64,000 bases of DNA, taken from the NCBI GenBank assembly GCA_945879115.1, contig CAMDUR010000008.1:1-64000 (forward strand), read 5' to 3'. Made by a program: the position numbers and the translations under genes. The notes under the pieces were generated by a model. It did no database searches. It had not been told where the DNA came from and saw only the letters and a program-made list of their open reading frames with translations. Of the stretch, positions 56,168 to 64,000 are shown piece after piece. The first letter of the stretch is position 1. The number at the start of each line of letters is the position of its first letter. The stretch comes from Polynucleobacter meluiroseus (lineage in GTDB: Bacteria > Pseudomonadota > Gammaproteobacteria > Burkholderiales > Burkholderiaceae).

Positions 56168-56684
56168 GACTTTTATGAGGAAATTTAAGTCTCAAAGTTT
56201 AGCACCCAGACGGCCATCTGCGAATGCCCGTTCTGCACTTACTTGTATTGAAGAAAATACTCCCCTTGCAAGCCTACTCCAGCAAGTTGAAAACAACCAA
56301 CACTTAAATAGGGCTTTAGCCTTAAGCCTCAATAAAAACGGGCTTGAAATGGCTATCCCCCATGTCAAATTAGGAGGATTTTCTGAGGAAATTGGCGAGT
56401 TAAAGTTATTTGCTCTCAATTCAGCGGTAGCCTCTCGACTGCAGCAGAAGTTACCTTCGATCCTTTTTAAACTTCAAGAACAGGGTTGGCCGGTTCAGAT
56501 CATCATTATTAAACAGTCACCTGGAGGAGTGGGGATATCTTCTGAAAAGGATGATTTACCCCCTGAACCACGGCCTGTTTTTAGTGAAAAGGCCCAGAAA
56601 TCTTGGGAAAAGTTACTACCTACTTTAGAGGAAGGTTCGCCACTTAGAGTTGCAGTCGAAAAATTGCTTAAAAATGGTCAATAA
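56166..56684 (+). CDS. DciA-like DUF721 protein (putative helicase loader)
   Basis: The 172-residue protein resembles the DUF721/DciA family, in which members load the replicative helicase DnaB. I start it at the ATG at 56166. An earlier in-frame start would lie within secA. ATG at 56175 (MRKFKSQ) is also possible. The N-terminal half is basic and the KH-like core, with [20 protein letters not shown], lies near 78-98. The C-terminal tail is Pro/Glu-rich. Its start codon overlaps the secA start codon on the other strand, so each promoter must lie in the other gene. Confidence 0.72.
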   Translation: MTFMRKFKSQSLAPRRPSANARSALTCIEENTPLASLLQQVENNQHLNRALALSLNKNGLEMAIPHVKLGGFSEEIGELKLFALNSAVASRLQQKLPSILFKLQEQGWPVQIIIIKQSPGGVGISSEKDDLPPEPRPVFSEKAQKSWEKLLPTLEEGSPLRVAVEKLLKNGQ

Positions 56685-56686
56685 GC

Positions 56687-56712
56687 TGTTTAAAAGCTAA
56701 TTAAACAATTTT
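56687..56712. terminator. Weak hairpin between dciA-like gene and lpxC
   Basis: TGTTTAA (56687-56693) pairs with TTAAACA (56701-56707), followed rightward by a short T tract. It is a candidate terminator for convergent genes, with an AT-only stem apart from one G-C pair. Confidence 0.35.
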
Positions 56713-57626
56713 TATGCAAACAAAGGCTTGTTAGTTTGTGAATATGCTTTAGGAGCGTCGTCTTCGGTAAAGGTTTTAACTTCATAGGAGCTAGGATCTG
56801 CAAACATACTTCTCAAAAGGGCGTTGTTCATTGCATGACCTGATTTTTCTGCAATGTACGCTCCAATAATTGGATGTCCTGCTAAATATAAATCCCCAAT
56901 CGCATCTAGGATTTTGTGACGCACGAATTCGTCGTCATATCGAAGCTCTTCATTGTTTAGGATTCTATGTTCATCTAAAACAATGGCATTATCTAAACTA
57001 CCGCCACGAGCTAAACCCATTTCTCTTAACGCTTCAACCTCATGGGCAAAGCCAAAGGTTCTAGCTCTTCCAATCTCGCGAGCATAAACACTATCTGCAA
57101 AGTCAATCACATGTCTTTGACCTGTTTTATCAACAGCGGGATGTTTGAAATCGATAGTGAAATCTAACTTAAAGCCCTGAAATGGCTCTAAACGGGCTAA
57201 TTTTCCAGAATCTTTTACTTCAATCGGTTTTTTAATAACAATAAATTTTCTTGGTGAATCTTGCACCTCTAAACCGGCAGATTCAATCAAAAATAAGAAG
57301 GAGGCGGCACTACCATCCATGATTGGAATTTCTTCACAATCTAGTTCGACAATTAAATTATCAATACCTAAACCTGCGCAACCTGACAAAAGGTGCTCAA
57401 CGGTAGATACGCGTGTATCTCCATTTTGAAGTACTGTGGCTAATCGAGTATCGGTGACGGCATGAGCGTCAGCTTTGATATCTTTAGATTCAGGTAAATC
57501 TGTTCTACGAAAAATAATTCCTGTATCAGCCGGTGCAGGAAGAAGTCGCAGCGACACCTTGCGTCCAGTGTGTAAACCAATACCAACTGTTTTAACTGGT
57601 GCTGCAATGGTGCGCTGTTTTAACAT
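56712..57626 (-). CDS. lpxC: UDP-3-O-acyl-N-acetylglucosamine deacetylase
   Basis: LpxC is the zinc deacetylase that commits to lipid A synthesis. The N-terminal [24 protein letters not shown] is conserved. A zinc ligand His lies in STVEHLLSG near 78-86. The C-terminal [28 protein letters not shown] near 233-260 holds the remaining ligands and the catalytic His. At 304 residues it is full length. It sits at the end of the dcw cluster, downstream of ftsZ and the peroxiredoxin gene. Confidence 0.97.
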   Translation of the reverse strand: MLKQRTIAAPVKTVGIGLHTGRKVSLRLLPAPADTGIIFRRTDLPESKDIKADAHAVTDTRLATVLQNGDTRVSTVEHLLSGCAGLGIDNLIVELDCEEIPIMDGSAASFLFLIESAGLEVQDSPRKFIVIKKPIEVKDSGKLARLEPFQGFKLDFTIDFKHPAVDKTGQRHVIDFADSVYAREIGRARTFGFAHEVEALREMGLARGGSLDNAIVLDEHRILNNEELRYDDEFVRHKILDAIGDLYLAGHPIIGAYIAEKSGHAMNNALLRSMFADPSSYEVKTFTEDDAPKAYSQTNKPLFA

Positions 57627-57656
57627 TTCGACTTGTATCTAAAATTTAAACCTAAA

Positions 57657-58157
57657 TTACAAGGCTTTAAGTGCTGATGCAGCATCGCTTACTTCAAATT
57701 GGCCCGGGCCTTCAACGGCCAAATGTTTAACAACACCATTATCAACAATCATCATGTAACGGTTTGAACGAATGCCCATCCCACGACTAGTTAAATCAAG
57801 TTCTAAACCTAACTTCTTTGTAAGTTCACCTGAGCCATCAGCCATCATGCGAACTTTGCCATTAACTTGCTGATCTTTACCCCAAGCACCCATAACAAAT
57901 GCATCATTAACAGCTACACACCAAACTTCATCGGCACCCTTAGCTTTTAACTCAGCTGCGTGAGTCACATAACCAGGTACGTGTTTTGCAGAACAAGTTG
58001 GAGTGAATGCTCCTGGCAAACCAAAAATAACAATTTTTTTACCAGCTGTTAATTTATTCACTTCAAAAGCATTTGGTCCTATTGCGCAACCCTCTGTAGC
58101 AACTTCTAAATATTCATTAATTGTTGCATTTGGTAACTGTTGTCCTACTGTAATCAT
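57657..58157 (-). CDS. Prx5-type peroxiredoxin
   Basis: This is an AhpC/TSA-family thiol peroxidase of the Prx5 type, which reduces peroxides in the cytoplasm. I start it at the ATG at 58157 (166 aa) because GGAG lies 7 bases upstream; an earlier in-frame start adds only MMEIK-like residues. The peroxidatic Cys is in LPGAFTPTCSAKHVPGY (near 49-65), followed by WCVAVNDAFVMGAWGKDQ near 81-98. No fused glutaredoxin domain is present. It is inserted between ftsZ and lpxC, as in several Burkholderiales. Confidence 0.92.
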   Translation of the reverse strand: MITVGQQLPNATINEYLEVATEGCAIGPNAFEVNKLTAGKKIVIFGLPGAFTPTCSAKHVPGYVTHAAELKAKGADEVWCVAVNDAFVMGAWGKDQQVNGKVRMMADGSGELTKKLGLELDLTSRGMGIRSNRYMMIVDNGVVKHLAVEGPGQFEVSDAASALKAL

Positions 58158-58196
58158 TTTTATCTCCATCACTTTGAATTAATTGGTAATAAATAA

Positions 58197-58271
58197 TTAA
58201 GCATTTTTTTGCTTAATGCTGATGGTATCGCATGCGTCGTCATTTCGCAGGAGGCGCGTCACCATCAGCAT
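58197..58271. repeat. Nested inverted repeats between ftsZ and the peroxiredoxin gene
   Basis: A perfect 11-bp inverted repeat (ATGCTGATGGT, 58216-58226, with its complement at 58261-58271) encloses a GC-rich 34-base loop. A second hairpin, TTAAGCA-N6-TGCTTAA (58197-58203 with 58210-58216), abuts it. T-runs lie inside or before the stems, so it does not look like an ordinary terminator on either strand. It could be a leader structure of the peroxiredoxin mRNA. Confidence 0.5.
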
Positions 58272-58317
58272 CTTTATGCCATTGTTTTATATAGCTATCT
58301 TACAGTTATAACAAATT

Positions 58318-59622
58318 TCAGTCGGCTTGCTTACGCAAAAATGCTGGAATATCGTAATAATCAGCGCCCTTATCCATCATTGCTTGAGCTTCGGGTGAGC
58401 TATTAGCTCCCAAACGAGGCTCAGCAGGCATGTTTCGATTACTACGAAATACCTTTGGAACATCATATTTACTATAGTCGGCCGCTGAACTAACTGGTGC
58501 AACTGAAACAGCAGAAACTGCTGGCGCTACTCCAACACTAGCCATAGCCATTGTGGCTGAGGGGCTTTGTGGCGCAAAAGCACCTAAATCAGTGATGGTT
58601 GGAGCGTCATACGTACCTGTTGCCTGTGTATTACGCCAAATCACTTCAGGCTGTTTCTCTTTGCGCTTACCACCATTCAAACCAGTAGCAACTACAGTAA
58701 CGCGTAACGCATCACCAATAGTTTCGTCATAAACCGTACCAAAGATAACGGTTGCATCCTCGGCGGCATAACCACGAATAGCACCCATTACTTCGCGAGT
58801 TTCTGAGAGCTTGAGTGAACGGCTTGCAGTAATATTCACTAACACACCACGAGCGCCAGATAAATCAACACCCTCTAACAATGGAGATGCTACTGCTGCC
58901 TCAGCGGCTAAACGTGCACGATCCATGCCTGATACTGTTGCGGTACCCATCATAGCCTTGCCTTGCTCACTCATCACTGTTTTAACGTCTTCAAAGTCAA
59001 CGTTGATTAAACCTTGCTCATTAATGATTTCAGCAATGCCGGCAACAGCGTTGTGCAATACATCATCTGCACAACCAAATGCCTTATCCATCTCGGCATC
59101 TTCCCCCATTACCTCAAAGAGCTTCTCATTAAGAACAACAATTAACGAGTCAACATAATTCTCAAGCTCATGAGCGCCAACTTCAGCTACTTTGCCACGC
59201 TTAGCGCCTTCGAAATCAAACGGCTTGCTAATCACACCAACAGTTAAGATCCCCATTTCTTTTGCAACTTGAGCAACGATTGGACCAGCACCTGTACCTG
59301 TACCACCACCCATACCTGCAGTGATAAATACCATATGAGCACCTTGCAAGGCATCAGCAATTCGAGCTTTTGCTTCTTCAGCAGCCGCTGCACCAACTTC
59401 AGGTTTAGCACCAGCTCCAAGTCCAGTTGCTCCTAACTGAATGTTTAAACCAGCTTTAGAACGTTGAAGAGCACCTGCATCTGTATTCATGCAAATGAAT
59501 TCAACACCTTGAACTCCACGGCGAATCATGTGCTGCACAGCGTTTCCGCCAGCACCACCAACTCCAACCACCTTAATAATGGTTTTACCCGCTGGTTCAG
59601 TATCTAACATTTCAAATTCCAT
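58318..59622 (-). CDS. ftsZ: Cell division protein FtsZ
   Basis: FtsZ is the tubulin-like GTPase that forms the division ring. GVGGAGGNAV is near 20-29, the GTP signature GGGTGTG at 105-111, and the T7 loop with NVDFEDVKTVM near 207-217. A Thr/Ala-rich linker (about 320-410) precedes the conserved C-terminal peptide DIPAFLRKQAD, which binds FtsA and ZipA. The start could be the first ATG (59622) or the second, at residue 5. ZapD, encoded at 50.0 kb, and FtsA, just upstream, are partners. Confidence 0.98.
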   Translation of the reverse strand: MEFEMLDTEPAGKTIIKVVGVGGAGGNAVQHMIRRGVQGVEFICMNTDAGALQRSKAGLNIQLGATGLGAGAKPEVGAAAAEEAKARIADALQGAHMVFITAGMGGGTGTGAGPIVAQVAKEMGILTVGVISKPFDFEGAKRGKVAEVGAHELENYVDSLIVVLNEKLFEVMGEDAEMDKAFGCADDVLHNAVAGIAEIINEQGLINVDFEDVKTVMSEQGKAMMGTATVSGMDRARLAAEAAVASPLLEGVDLSGARGVLVNITASRSLKLSETREVMGAIRGYAAEDATVIFGTVYDETIGDALRVTVVATGLNGGKRKEKQPEVIWRNTQATGTYDAPTITDLGAFAPQSPSATMAMASVGVAPAVSAVSVAPVSSAADYSKYDVPKVFRSNRNMPAEPRLGANSSPEAQAMMDKGADYYDIPAFLRKQAD

Positions 59623-59679
59623 AACACCTCCTATTAACTACAGTTGACGACGACAAAAATAAAACTAAAAAACTAAAAA

Positions 59680-60918
59680 TCAAAAATTTCCCATAAACCA
59701 TTCGCGCATTCGGGAAACAACTTTCTGTATCGCTCCTGATTGAGATATGCGACGACCCCTAACCAATTGCACGCGACCTTCCATGAGCAAACCAAGACCA
59801 GTTGAATAACGTGGGCTTCTCAAAATTTCACTGAGATGACCTCGATACTCAGGAATACCTACACGCGCCGGCTTCGCAAATACCTCTTCAGCTATTTCTA
59901 CAATTCCAGGCATCAATGCAGTACCTCCAGTTAAAACAACTCCTGAAGAAACAAGATGCTCCATACCAGACTCTCGGATAACCTCACGAACCAAACTTAA
60001 CAATTCTTCAACCCGAGGTTCGATCACCGCGGCCAATGATTGACGAGACATAGATCGTGACTCTCTATCACCAACGCCTGGTACTTCAATATTTTCAGAA
60101 GAGCTAGCCATGTCCTGACGAGCAACACCAAAATGAATTTTTAGATCTTCTGCTTCAATGGTGGGAGTACGTAAAGCCATAGCGATATCGTTAGTGATTT
60201 GATCTCCAGCAATAGGAATAATGGCTGTGTGTCGAATAGCGCCCTGACTAAAGATAGCTATATCTGTTGTACCGCCACCAATATCTATCAACACCACACC
60301 CAGCTCTTTTTCGTCTTCAGTCAATACCGCAACACTTGAAGCAATCGGCTGCAAAATTAGATCATTCACTTCCAAGCCACATCGACGAACACACTTAACA
60401 ATATTTTGTGCGGCACTCACAGCACCAGTAACAATGTGAACCTTCACCTCAAGGCGAACTCCACTCATTCCAATAGGTTCACGTACATCCTCTTGTCTGT
60501 CGATAATGAAGTCTTGAGTCAATATATGAATAATTTGTTGATCTGTTGGAATATTGATAGCTTTAGCTGTTTCAATAACTCGATCGACGTCACCCTGAGT
60601 TACTTCTTTATCTCTAATGGCAACCATGCCAGTTGAGTTAAAGCTGTGAATGTGATTTCCAGCAATGCCTGCGAACACTTGAGCAATTCGACGATCGGCC
60701 ATTACCTCAGCCTCTTCTAGAGCTTTTTGTATCGACTGAACTGTTGCTTCAATATTGACAACAACGCCCTTTTTTAAACCCTTGGATGCAACCTGCCCTA
60801 AGCCGATCACATTAAATTGACCATCAGAATTCAACTCAGCCACCAAAGCTACTACTCTTGAGGTGCCGATGTCCAATCCAACTATTAAGTCTTTAGAGTC
60901 TTTACTTATTACACTCAC
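59680..60918 (-). CDS. ftsA: Cell division protein FtsA
   Basis: FtsA is the actin-like protein that anchors FtsZ to the membrane. LIVGLDIGTSRVVALV near 11-26 is phosphate loop 1, the 1C domain follows, VLIDIGGGTTDIAIF near 205-219 is phosphate loop 2 and GVVLTGGTALMPG near 323-335 the adenosine motif. The C-terminal amphipathic helix (VVSRMREWFMGNF) is the membrane-targeting sequence. It overlaps ftsQ by 4 bp and precedes ftsZ by 57 bp, the standard order. Confidence 0.97.
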   Translation of the reverse strand: MSVISKDSKDLIVGLDIGTSRVVALVAELNSDGQFNVIGLGQVASKGLKKGVVVNIEATVQSIQKALEEAEVMADRRIAQVFAGIAGNHIHSFNSTGMVAIRDKEVTQGDVDRVIETAKAINIPTDQQIIHILTQDFIIDRQEDVREPIGMSGVRLEVKVHIVTGAVSAAQNIVKCVRRCGLEVNDLILQPIASSVAVLTEDEKELGVVLIDIGGGTTDIAIFSQGAIRHTAIIPIAGDQITNDIAMALRTPTIEAEDLKIHFGVARQDMASSSENIEVPGVGDRESRSMSRQSLAAVIEPRVEELLSLVREVIRESGMEHLVSSGVVLTGGTALMPGIVEIAEEVFAKPARVGIPEYRGHLSEILRSPRYSTGLGLLMEGRVQLVRGRRISQSGAIQKVVSRMREWFMGNF

Positions 60919-61736
60919 AATTTTTTCCCTATGTGTATGGCATATCCATTGGCATATCGCAAATCAATTGAATCAATTCGCTGACCCCATTTTTCTTCAA
61001 CCTGTGGCCAACTCTTTATTAAACGCTCAACACTCAACTCAATTTGCTTACTATCTCTGTCGTCTAATTCACGACCTAAATCAATATTTAAACCATTAGC
61101 TAATTTGACTTTCCAGGCATAGCGTGAGGACAACTCTAGTCTTTGAACATTTGTGCCCCAAGGTGCAATCCAAGTATTTAATTTTTGTAATTTAGTAAAG
61201 ACTTCTTGATTACTGCCATCAGGGCCAGTTACTTTTAGTAATGATGAACCGTCTTCTGCTTCTGCCATATTGGCAACGAATAGCTCTCCGTAAGTGTTCA
61301 TCAATTTCGGTGCATCTGATCCTTGCCACACTGCTAAAGCTTGATGTTCTTCTATAGCAACAATAATTCCGTTTGGCCAACTTCTACGAACACTCGCTTT
61401 TCTTACCCATGGCATTGATTCAAAAGCTTGGCGGGTTTGATCTAAACGAATTGTGAAAAAATTTCCTTGCACTTGACTAATTGCACGTGAGCGTATGGTT
61501 GGTAAATTCACATGCTTTAATTCACGGCCATCTAATGATTCAACGGTTAAATTATTTAAAGTAAAAACAGGTCTTTGACCTAACCAAAACAATAGCCACG
61601 AACATGCCGCCAATAAACCAACAAACAACATCAAATTTGACAACACTTTTAAAACGCGAGTTTGATTCCATATTGGGCTAAAAGCTGTACCCAAAACAGA
61701 GTTAAAAATCGAGAAAGTGTGACCTAACCATTTCAT
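60915..61736 (-). CDS. ftsQ: Cell division protein FtsQ
   Basis: FtsQ links the division ring to the septal peptidoglycan enzymes through FtsB and FtsL. A cytoplasmic N-terminus of about 30 residues is followed by one transmembrane helix (about 33-52, [19 protein letters not shown]), a POTRA domain (about 55-125) and a FtsQ-type beta domain (about 130-262, ending [14 protein letters not shown]). At 273 residues it is normal. It overlaps both ddlB and ftsA by 4 bp, so translation is coupled. Confidence 0.95.
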   Translation of the reverse strand: MKWLGHTFSIFNSVLGTAFSPIWNQTRVLKVLSNLMLFVGLLAACSWLLFWLGQRPVFTLNNLTVESLDGRELKHVNLPTIRSRAISQVQGNFFTIRLDQTRQAFESMPWVRKASVRRSWPNGIIVAIEEHQALAVWQGSDAPKLMNTYGELFVANMAEAEDGSSLLKVTGPDGSNQEVFTKLQKLNTWIAPWGTNVQRLELSSRYAWKVKLANGLNIDLGRELDDRDSKQIELSVERLIKSWPQVEEKWGQRIDSIDLRYANGYAIHIGKKL

Positions 61737-62725
61737 GAATGTAGTCCCGCCTTACTTAATAACCACATCACCAAATCAGCATAATTAACACCGGCTGCTT
61801 TTGCCGCCATGGGTACTAAAGAGTGACTTGTCATACCCGGAGCGGTATTCATCTCTAACAAATAAGGTTTATTTGTTTTGTTATCAATCATGACATCAGC
61901 ACGACCCCAGCCCATACAACCTAGAGCTCGATAAGCGTTAAGAGCTAAAGCTTGAACTTCTTCCTCTAATCGAAGATCTAAACCTGTTGGACATAGATAC
62001 CGGGTGTCATCAGAAAAGTACTTATTGTGATAATCGTAATTTGAGTTTGGAGCAACAATTCTAATTACTGGTAGTGCGCGTGCGCTCTCACCGTCTCCAA
62101 CAATCGGACAAGTTAATTCATCACCAATAATGCATTCTTCAGCCATAACATCACGATCAAGCTTTTCTGCTAATTCAAATGCCGCTTTTAAATCAGAAGC
62201 ATCGGTAACTTTACTGAAACCTAATGAAGACCCCTCACGCGCAGGCTTGACAATGATTGGCAATCCCAAATACTTCACAACCTCATCTAAATTGCTATCT
62301 TTTTTCAACATGACAAATTTTGGGGTTGCCAAATCAAAACTTGACCACAAACGTTTAGTAGCTTGTTTATCGATAGCCAATGCAGAAGCTAGTACGCCAC
62401 TACCTGTATAAGGAATACCTAACTGCTCAAGTGCTCCTTGCATTGTTCCATCTTCACCATACCTACCATGTAAGGCAATGAATACACGATCAAAATTTTG
62501 ATTTTTTAATTCAGTTATACCGCGCTCGCCAGTATCAAATGCATGCGCATTCACTGCCTTAGAGTGCAAAGCTTCTAAAACGCCATTACCAGACATGAGT
62601 GAAATCTCACGCTCACCAGACTTACCACCCAATAAAACTCCAACTTTCCCTAAAGCTATAGGGTTACTTAAAGCTAAATCTTTTTTAACCTGATCACTCC
62701 AAATTGGTGTCATGAATTTATCCAT
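61733..62725 (-). CDS. ddlB: D-alanine--D-alanine ligase
   Basis: Ddl makes the D-Ala-D-Ala dipeptide for peptidoglycan. I use the ATG at 62725 (330 aa), with GGAG 7 bases upstream; it overlaps murC by 8 bp. ATG at 62713 is an alternative and earlier starts lie within mur[19 protein letters not shown] near 25-42 is the ATP-grasp start, with [12 protein letters not shown] near 87-98, [12 protein letters not shown] near 160-171 and the C-terminal [12 protein letters not shown] near 296-307. murB is absent between murC and ddlB, as in some betaproteobacteria. Confidence 0.97.
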   Translation of the reverse strand: MDKFMTPIWSDQVKKDLALSNPIALGKVGVLLGGKSGEREISLMSGNGVLEALHSKAVNAHAFDTGERGITELKNQNFDRVFIALHGRYGEDGTMQGALEQLGIPYTGSGVLASALAIDKQATKRLWSSFDLATPKFVMLKKDSNLDEVVKYLGLPIIVKPAREGSSLGFSKVTDASDLKAAFELAEKLDRDVMAEECIIGDELTCPIVGDGESARALPVIRIVAPNSNYDYHNKYFSDDTRYLCPTGLDLRLEEEVQALALNAYRALGCMGWGRADVMIDNKTNKPYLLEMNTAPGMTSHSLVPMAAKAAGVNYADLVMWLLSKAGLHS

Positions 62726-64000
62726 GAGCACGCTCCACAATCTTTCCCGGTACACCAGAAATTGAGCCCGCCCCCATGGTAATGATCACATCACCATCAC
62801 GTGCCATACGCAACACCAAATCTGGTAATTCATTTACATCTTTAACAAATTGTGTTGACTTGGTATCAAGTAAACGACCGACGTCTTTTGCTTTTGCTAA
62901 AGCATTGATTAAACTTTCACCATCAGCACCAGGTATACGGGCTTCGCCAGCCGGATAAACCTCTGTTAATGCCAAAGCATCAACCCCTTGTATAACTTTT
63001 ACAAAGTCGCCAAAGCAATCACGTGTTCTCGTAAACCGATGCGGCTGGAATGCCAATAGGAGACGGCGCCCGGGGAAGGCCCCTCTTGTTGCTGATAAGG
63101 TTGCAGCCATTTCCACAGGATGGTGGCCGTAGTCATCAATCACGGTACACGTTCCACCTTGTGGTAGTTTTACGTCACCATATTTTTGGAATCGTCGACC
63201 AACACCATGGAACTCTGATAGTGCTTTAATAATTGCTTGATCTGACACTCCCAGCTCCGTTGCTATTGCAATAGCAGCCAGTGCATTACGAACATTATGC
63301 AAACCAGGTAAATTTAAAGTGACCTTTAAGGGTCCTGGTTTTTCCCCATGGCGTCGAACTGTATGACGAAGCGCTGTAAAGTGCATTTGCGTTCCGTTAG
63401 CCTGTACATCAATAGCTCTAACATCTGCATCCTCAGATAATCCATAACGCAATGTAGGCCTTGAAACAAATGGCAGAATATCTCTTACATTTTGATCATC
63501 AATACATAACACCGCAACACCATAAAAAGGCATGCGTTGTGTGAATTGAACAAATGCATACTTTAACTTTGCCATATCGTGCTGATACGTATCCATATGA
63601 TCAGCATCAATATTTGTAATTACTTCAATTGCAGGTAATAAGTTCAAGAATGAAGCATCGGACTCATCTGCTTCAGCAACAATAAAGTCACCTGTACCTA
63701 AGCGAGCATTTGCTCCAGCAGAATTTAGTTTTCCGCCAATAACAAAAGTTGGATCTAAACCACCCTCTGCTAAAACAGAAGCTAATAAACTCGTAGTTGT
63801 TGTTTTGCCATGTGTACCAGCAATGGCAATACCTTGCTTCAAACGCATTAACTCGCCAAGCATGACTGCTCTTGGAACAATCGGAATTCTTGCGGCTCGA
63901 GCAGCCATGACTTCAGGATTATCGCCAGTCACCGCTGTAGAAATAACAACTGCCTCAGCGCTACCTACATTTTTTTCATTATGTCCAATATGTATCTCTG
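62718..64000 (-). CDS. murC: UDP-N-acetylmuramate--L-alanine ligase (5' end beyond window)
   Basis: MurC adds L-alanine to UDP-MurNAc. The visible part runs off the right edge: codons continue in frame to 64000, with [24 protein letters not shown] just inside the edge region, so roughly 50-60 N-terminal residues with the UDP-binding part are missing. Seen here are the P-loop [30 protein letters not shown], and [13 protein letters not shown]. It heads the murC-ddlB-ftsQ-ftsA-ftsZ run. It differs from mpl at 18.9 kb. Confidence 0.96.
   Translation of the reverse strand, partial: EIHIGHNEKNVGSAEAVVISTAVTGDNPEVMAARAARIPIVPRAVMLGELMRLKQGIAIAGTHGKTTTTSLLASVLAEGGLDPTFVIGGKLNSAGANARLGTGDFIVAEADESDASFLNLLPAIEVITNIDADHMDTYQHDMAKLKYAFVQFTQRMPFYGVAVLCIDDQNVRDILPFVSRPTLRYGLSEDADVRAIDVQANGTQMHFTALRHTVRRHGEKPGPLKVTLNLPGLHNVRNALAAIAIATELGVSDQAIIKALSEFHGVGRRFQKYGDVKLPQGGTCTVIDDYGHHPVEMAATLSATRGAFPGRRLLLAFQPHRFTRTRDCFGDFVKVIQGVDALALTEVYPAGEARIPGADGESLINALAKAKDVGRLLDTKSTQFVKDVNELPDLVLRMARDGDVIITMGAGSISGVPGKIVERAHG

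Noticed and set aside
1-64000. Search for tRNA/rRNA genes, insertion sequences, prophage, restriction or defence genes
   Set aside because: None of the intergenic gaps holds a cloverleaf-like sequence and no gene resembles a transposase, integrase, methylase or nuclease of such systems; the window is core genome.

Overview
This is a dense core-chromosome segment of an AT-rich betaproteobacterium. The best match by gene content and order is a Polynucleobacter-like member of the Burkholderiaceae. The reasons are the fur/bamE/dapB layout, the murC-ddlB-ftsQ-ftsA-ftsZ-lpxC-secA division cluster, the gspE/gspF/pilD-coaE-zapD-mutT-argJ run, a lysine/alanine-rich H1-like histone, the PTA-fused malic enzyme, and compact spacing with overlapping gene ends. 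I see no phage, insertion sequence, integron, CRISPR array, rRNA or tRNA.

Layout. 1-6.7 kb: dapB, bamE, fur, gap, tkt, rsmE and a barstar-like gene. 6.8-13.4 kb: maeB, thiL, corA, pyrF, pgpA, cinA. 13.4-20.3 kb: a leftward run mpl, SDR reductase, RNase II-type nuclease, tonB, aroE, mtgA. 20.3-25.4 kb: a rightward run of a TlpA-like thioredoxin, accB, accC, prmA, a DUF3426-type membrane protein and a PfkB kinase. 25.4-32.3 kb: a histone gene that is probably frameshifted, nrdB, nrdA with a pair of NrdR boxes, a fused PP0621-AmpD protein and a CcsA-like membrane protein. 32.3-40.5 kb: ffh, proS, rppH, a CNP1-like gene, proB, obg, rpmA, rplU, ispB. 40.5-45.5 kb: a heme/iron uptake operon (receptor, binding protein, permease, ATPase) with a Fur-box-like promoter and a terminator-like hairpin in its leader. 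45.5-51 kb: a CorC/HlyC protein, a reduced GspE-GspF-prepilin-peptidase set, coaE, zapD. 51-64 kb: mutT, a DUF815 ATPase, argJ, secA, dciA-like, lpxC, a peroxiredoxin and the division cluster up to murC, which runs off the right edge.

How it fits together. Most genes serve lysine/peptidoglycan supply (dapB, mpl, murC, ddlB, mtgA, ampD), division (fts genes, zapD), envelope biogenesis (lpxC, bamE, secA, ffh), fatty-acid synthesis (accBC), DNA precursors (nrdAB, pyrF) and iron handling (fur, the heme operon, an isolated tonB). I found no convincing wholly undescribed system. The points most worth checking are the A9 slippage/frameshift site in the histone gene, the PP0621-AmpD fusion, the possible attenuator in the heme operon leader, the minimal secretion/pilus trio, an orphan barstar, a GAPDH with an altered cofactor-loop residue, and structured non-coding stretches near 25.9 kb, 30.6 kb and 58.2 kb.
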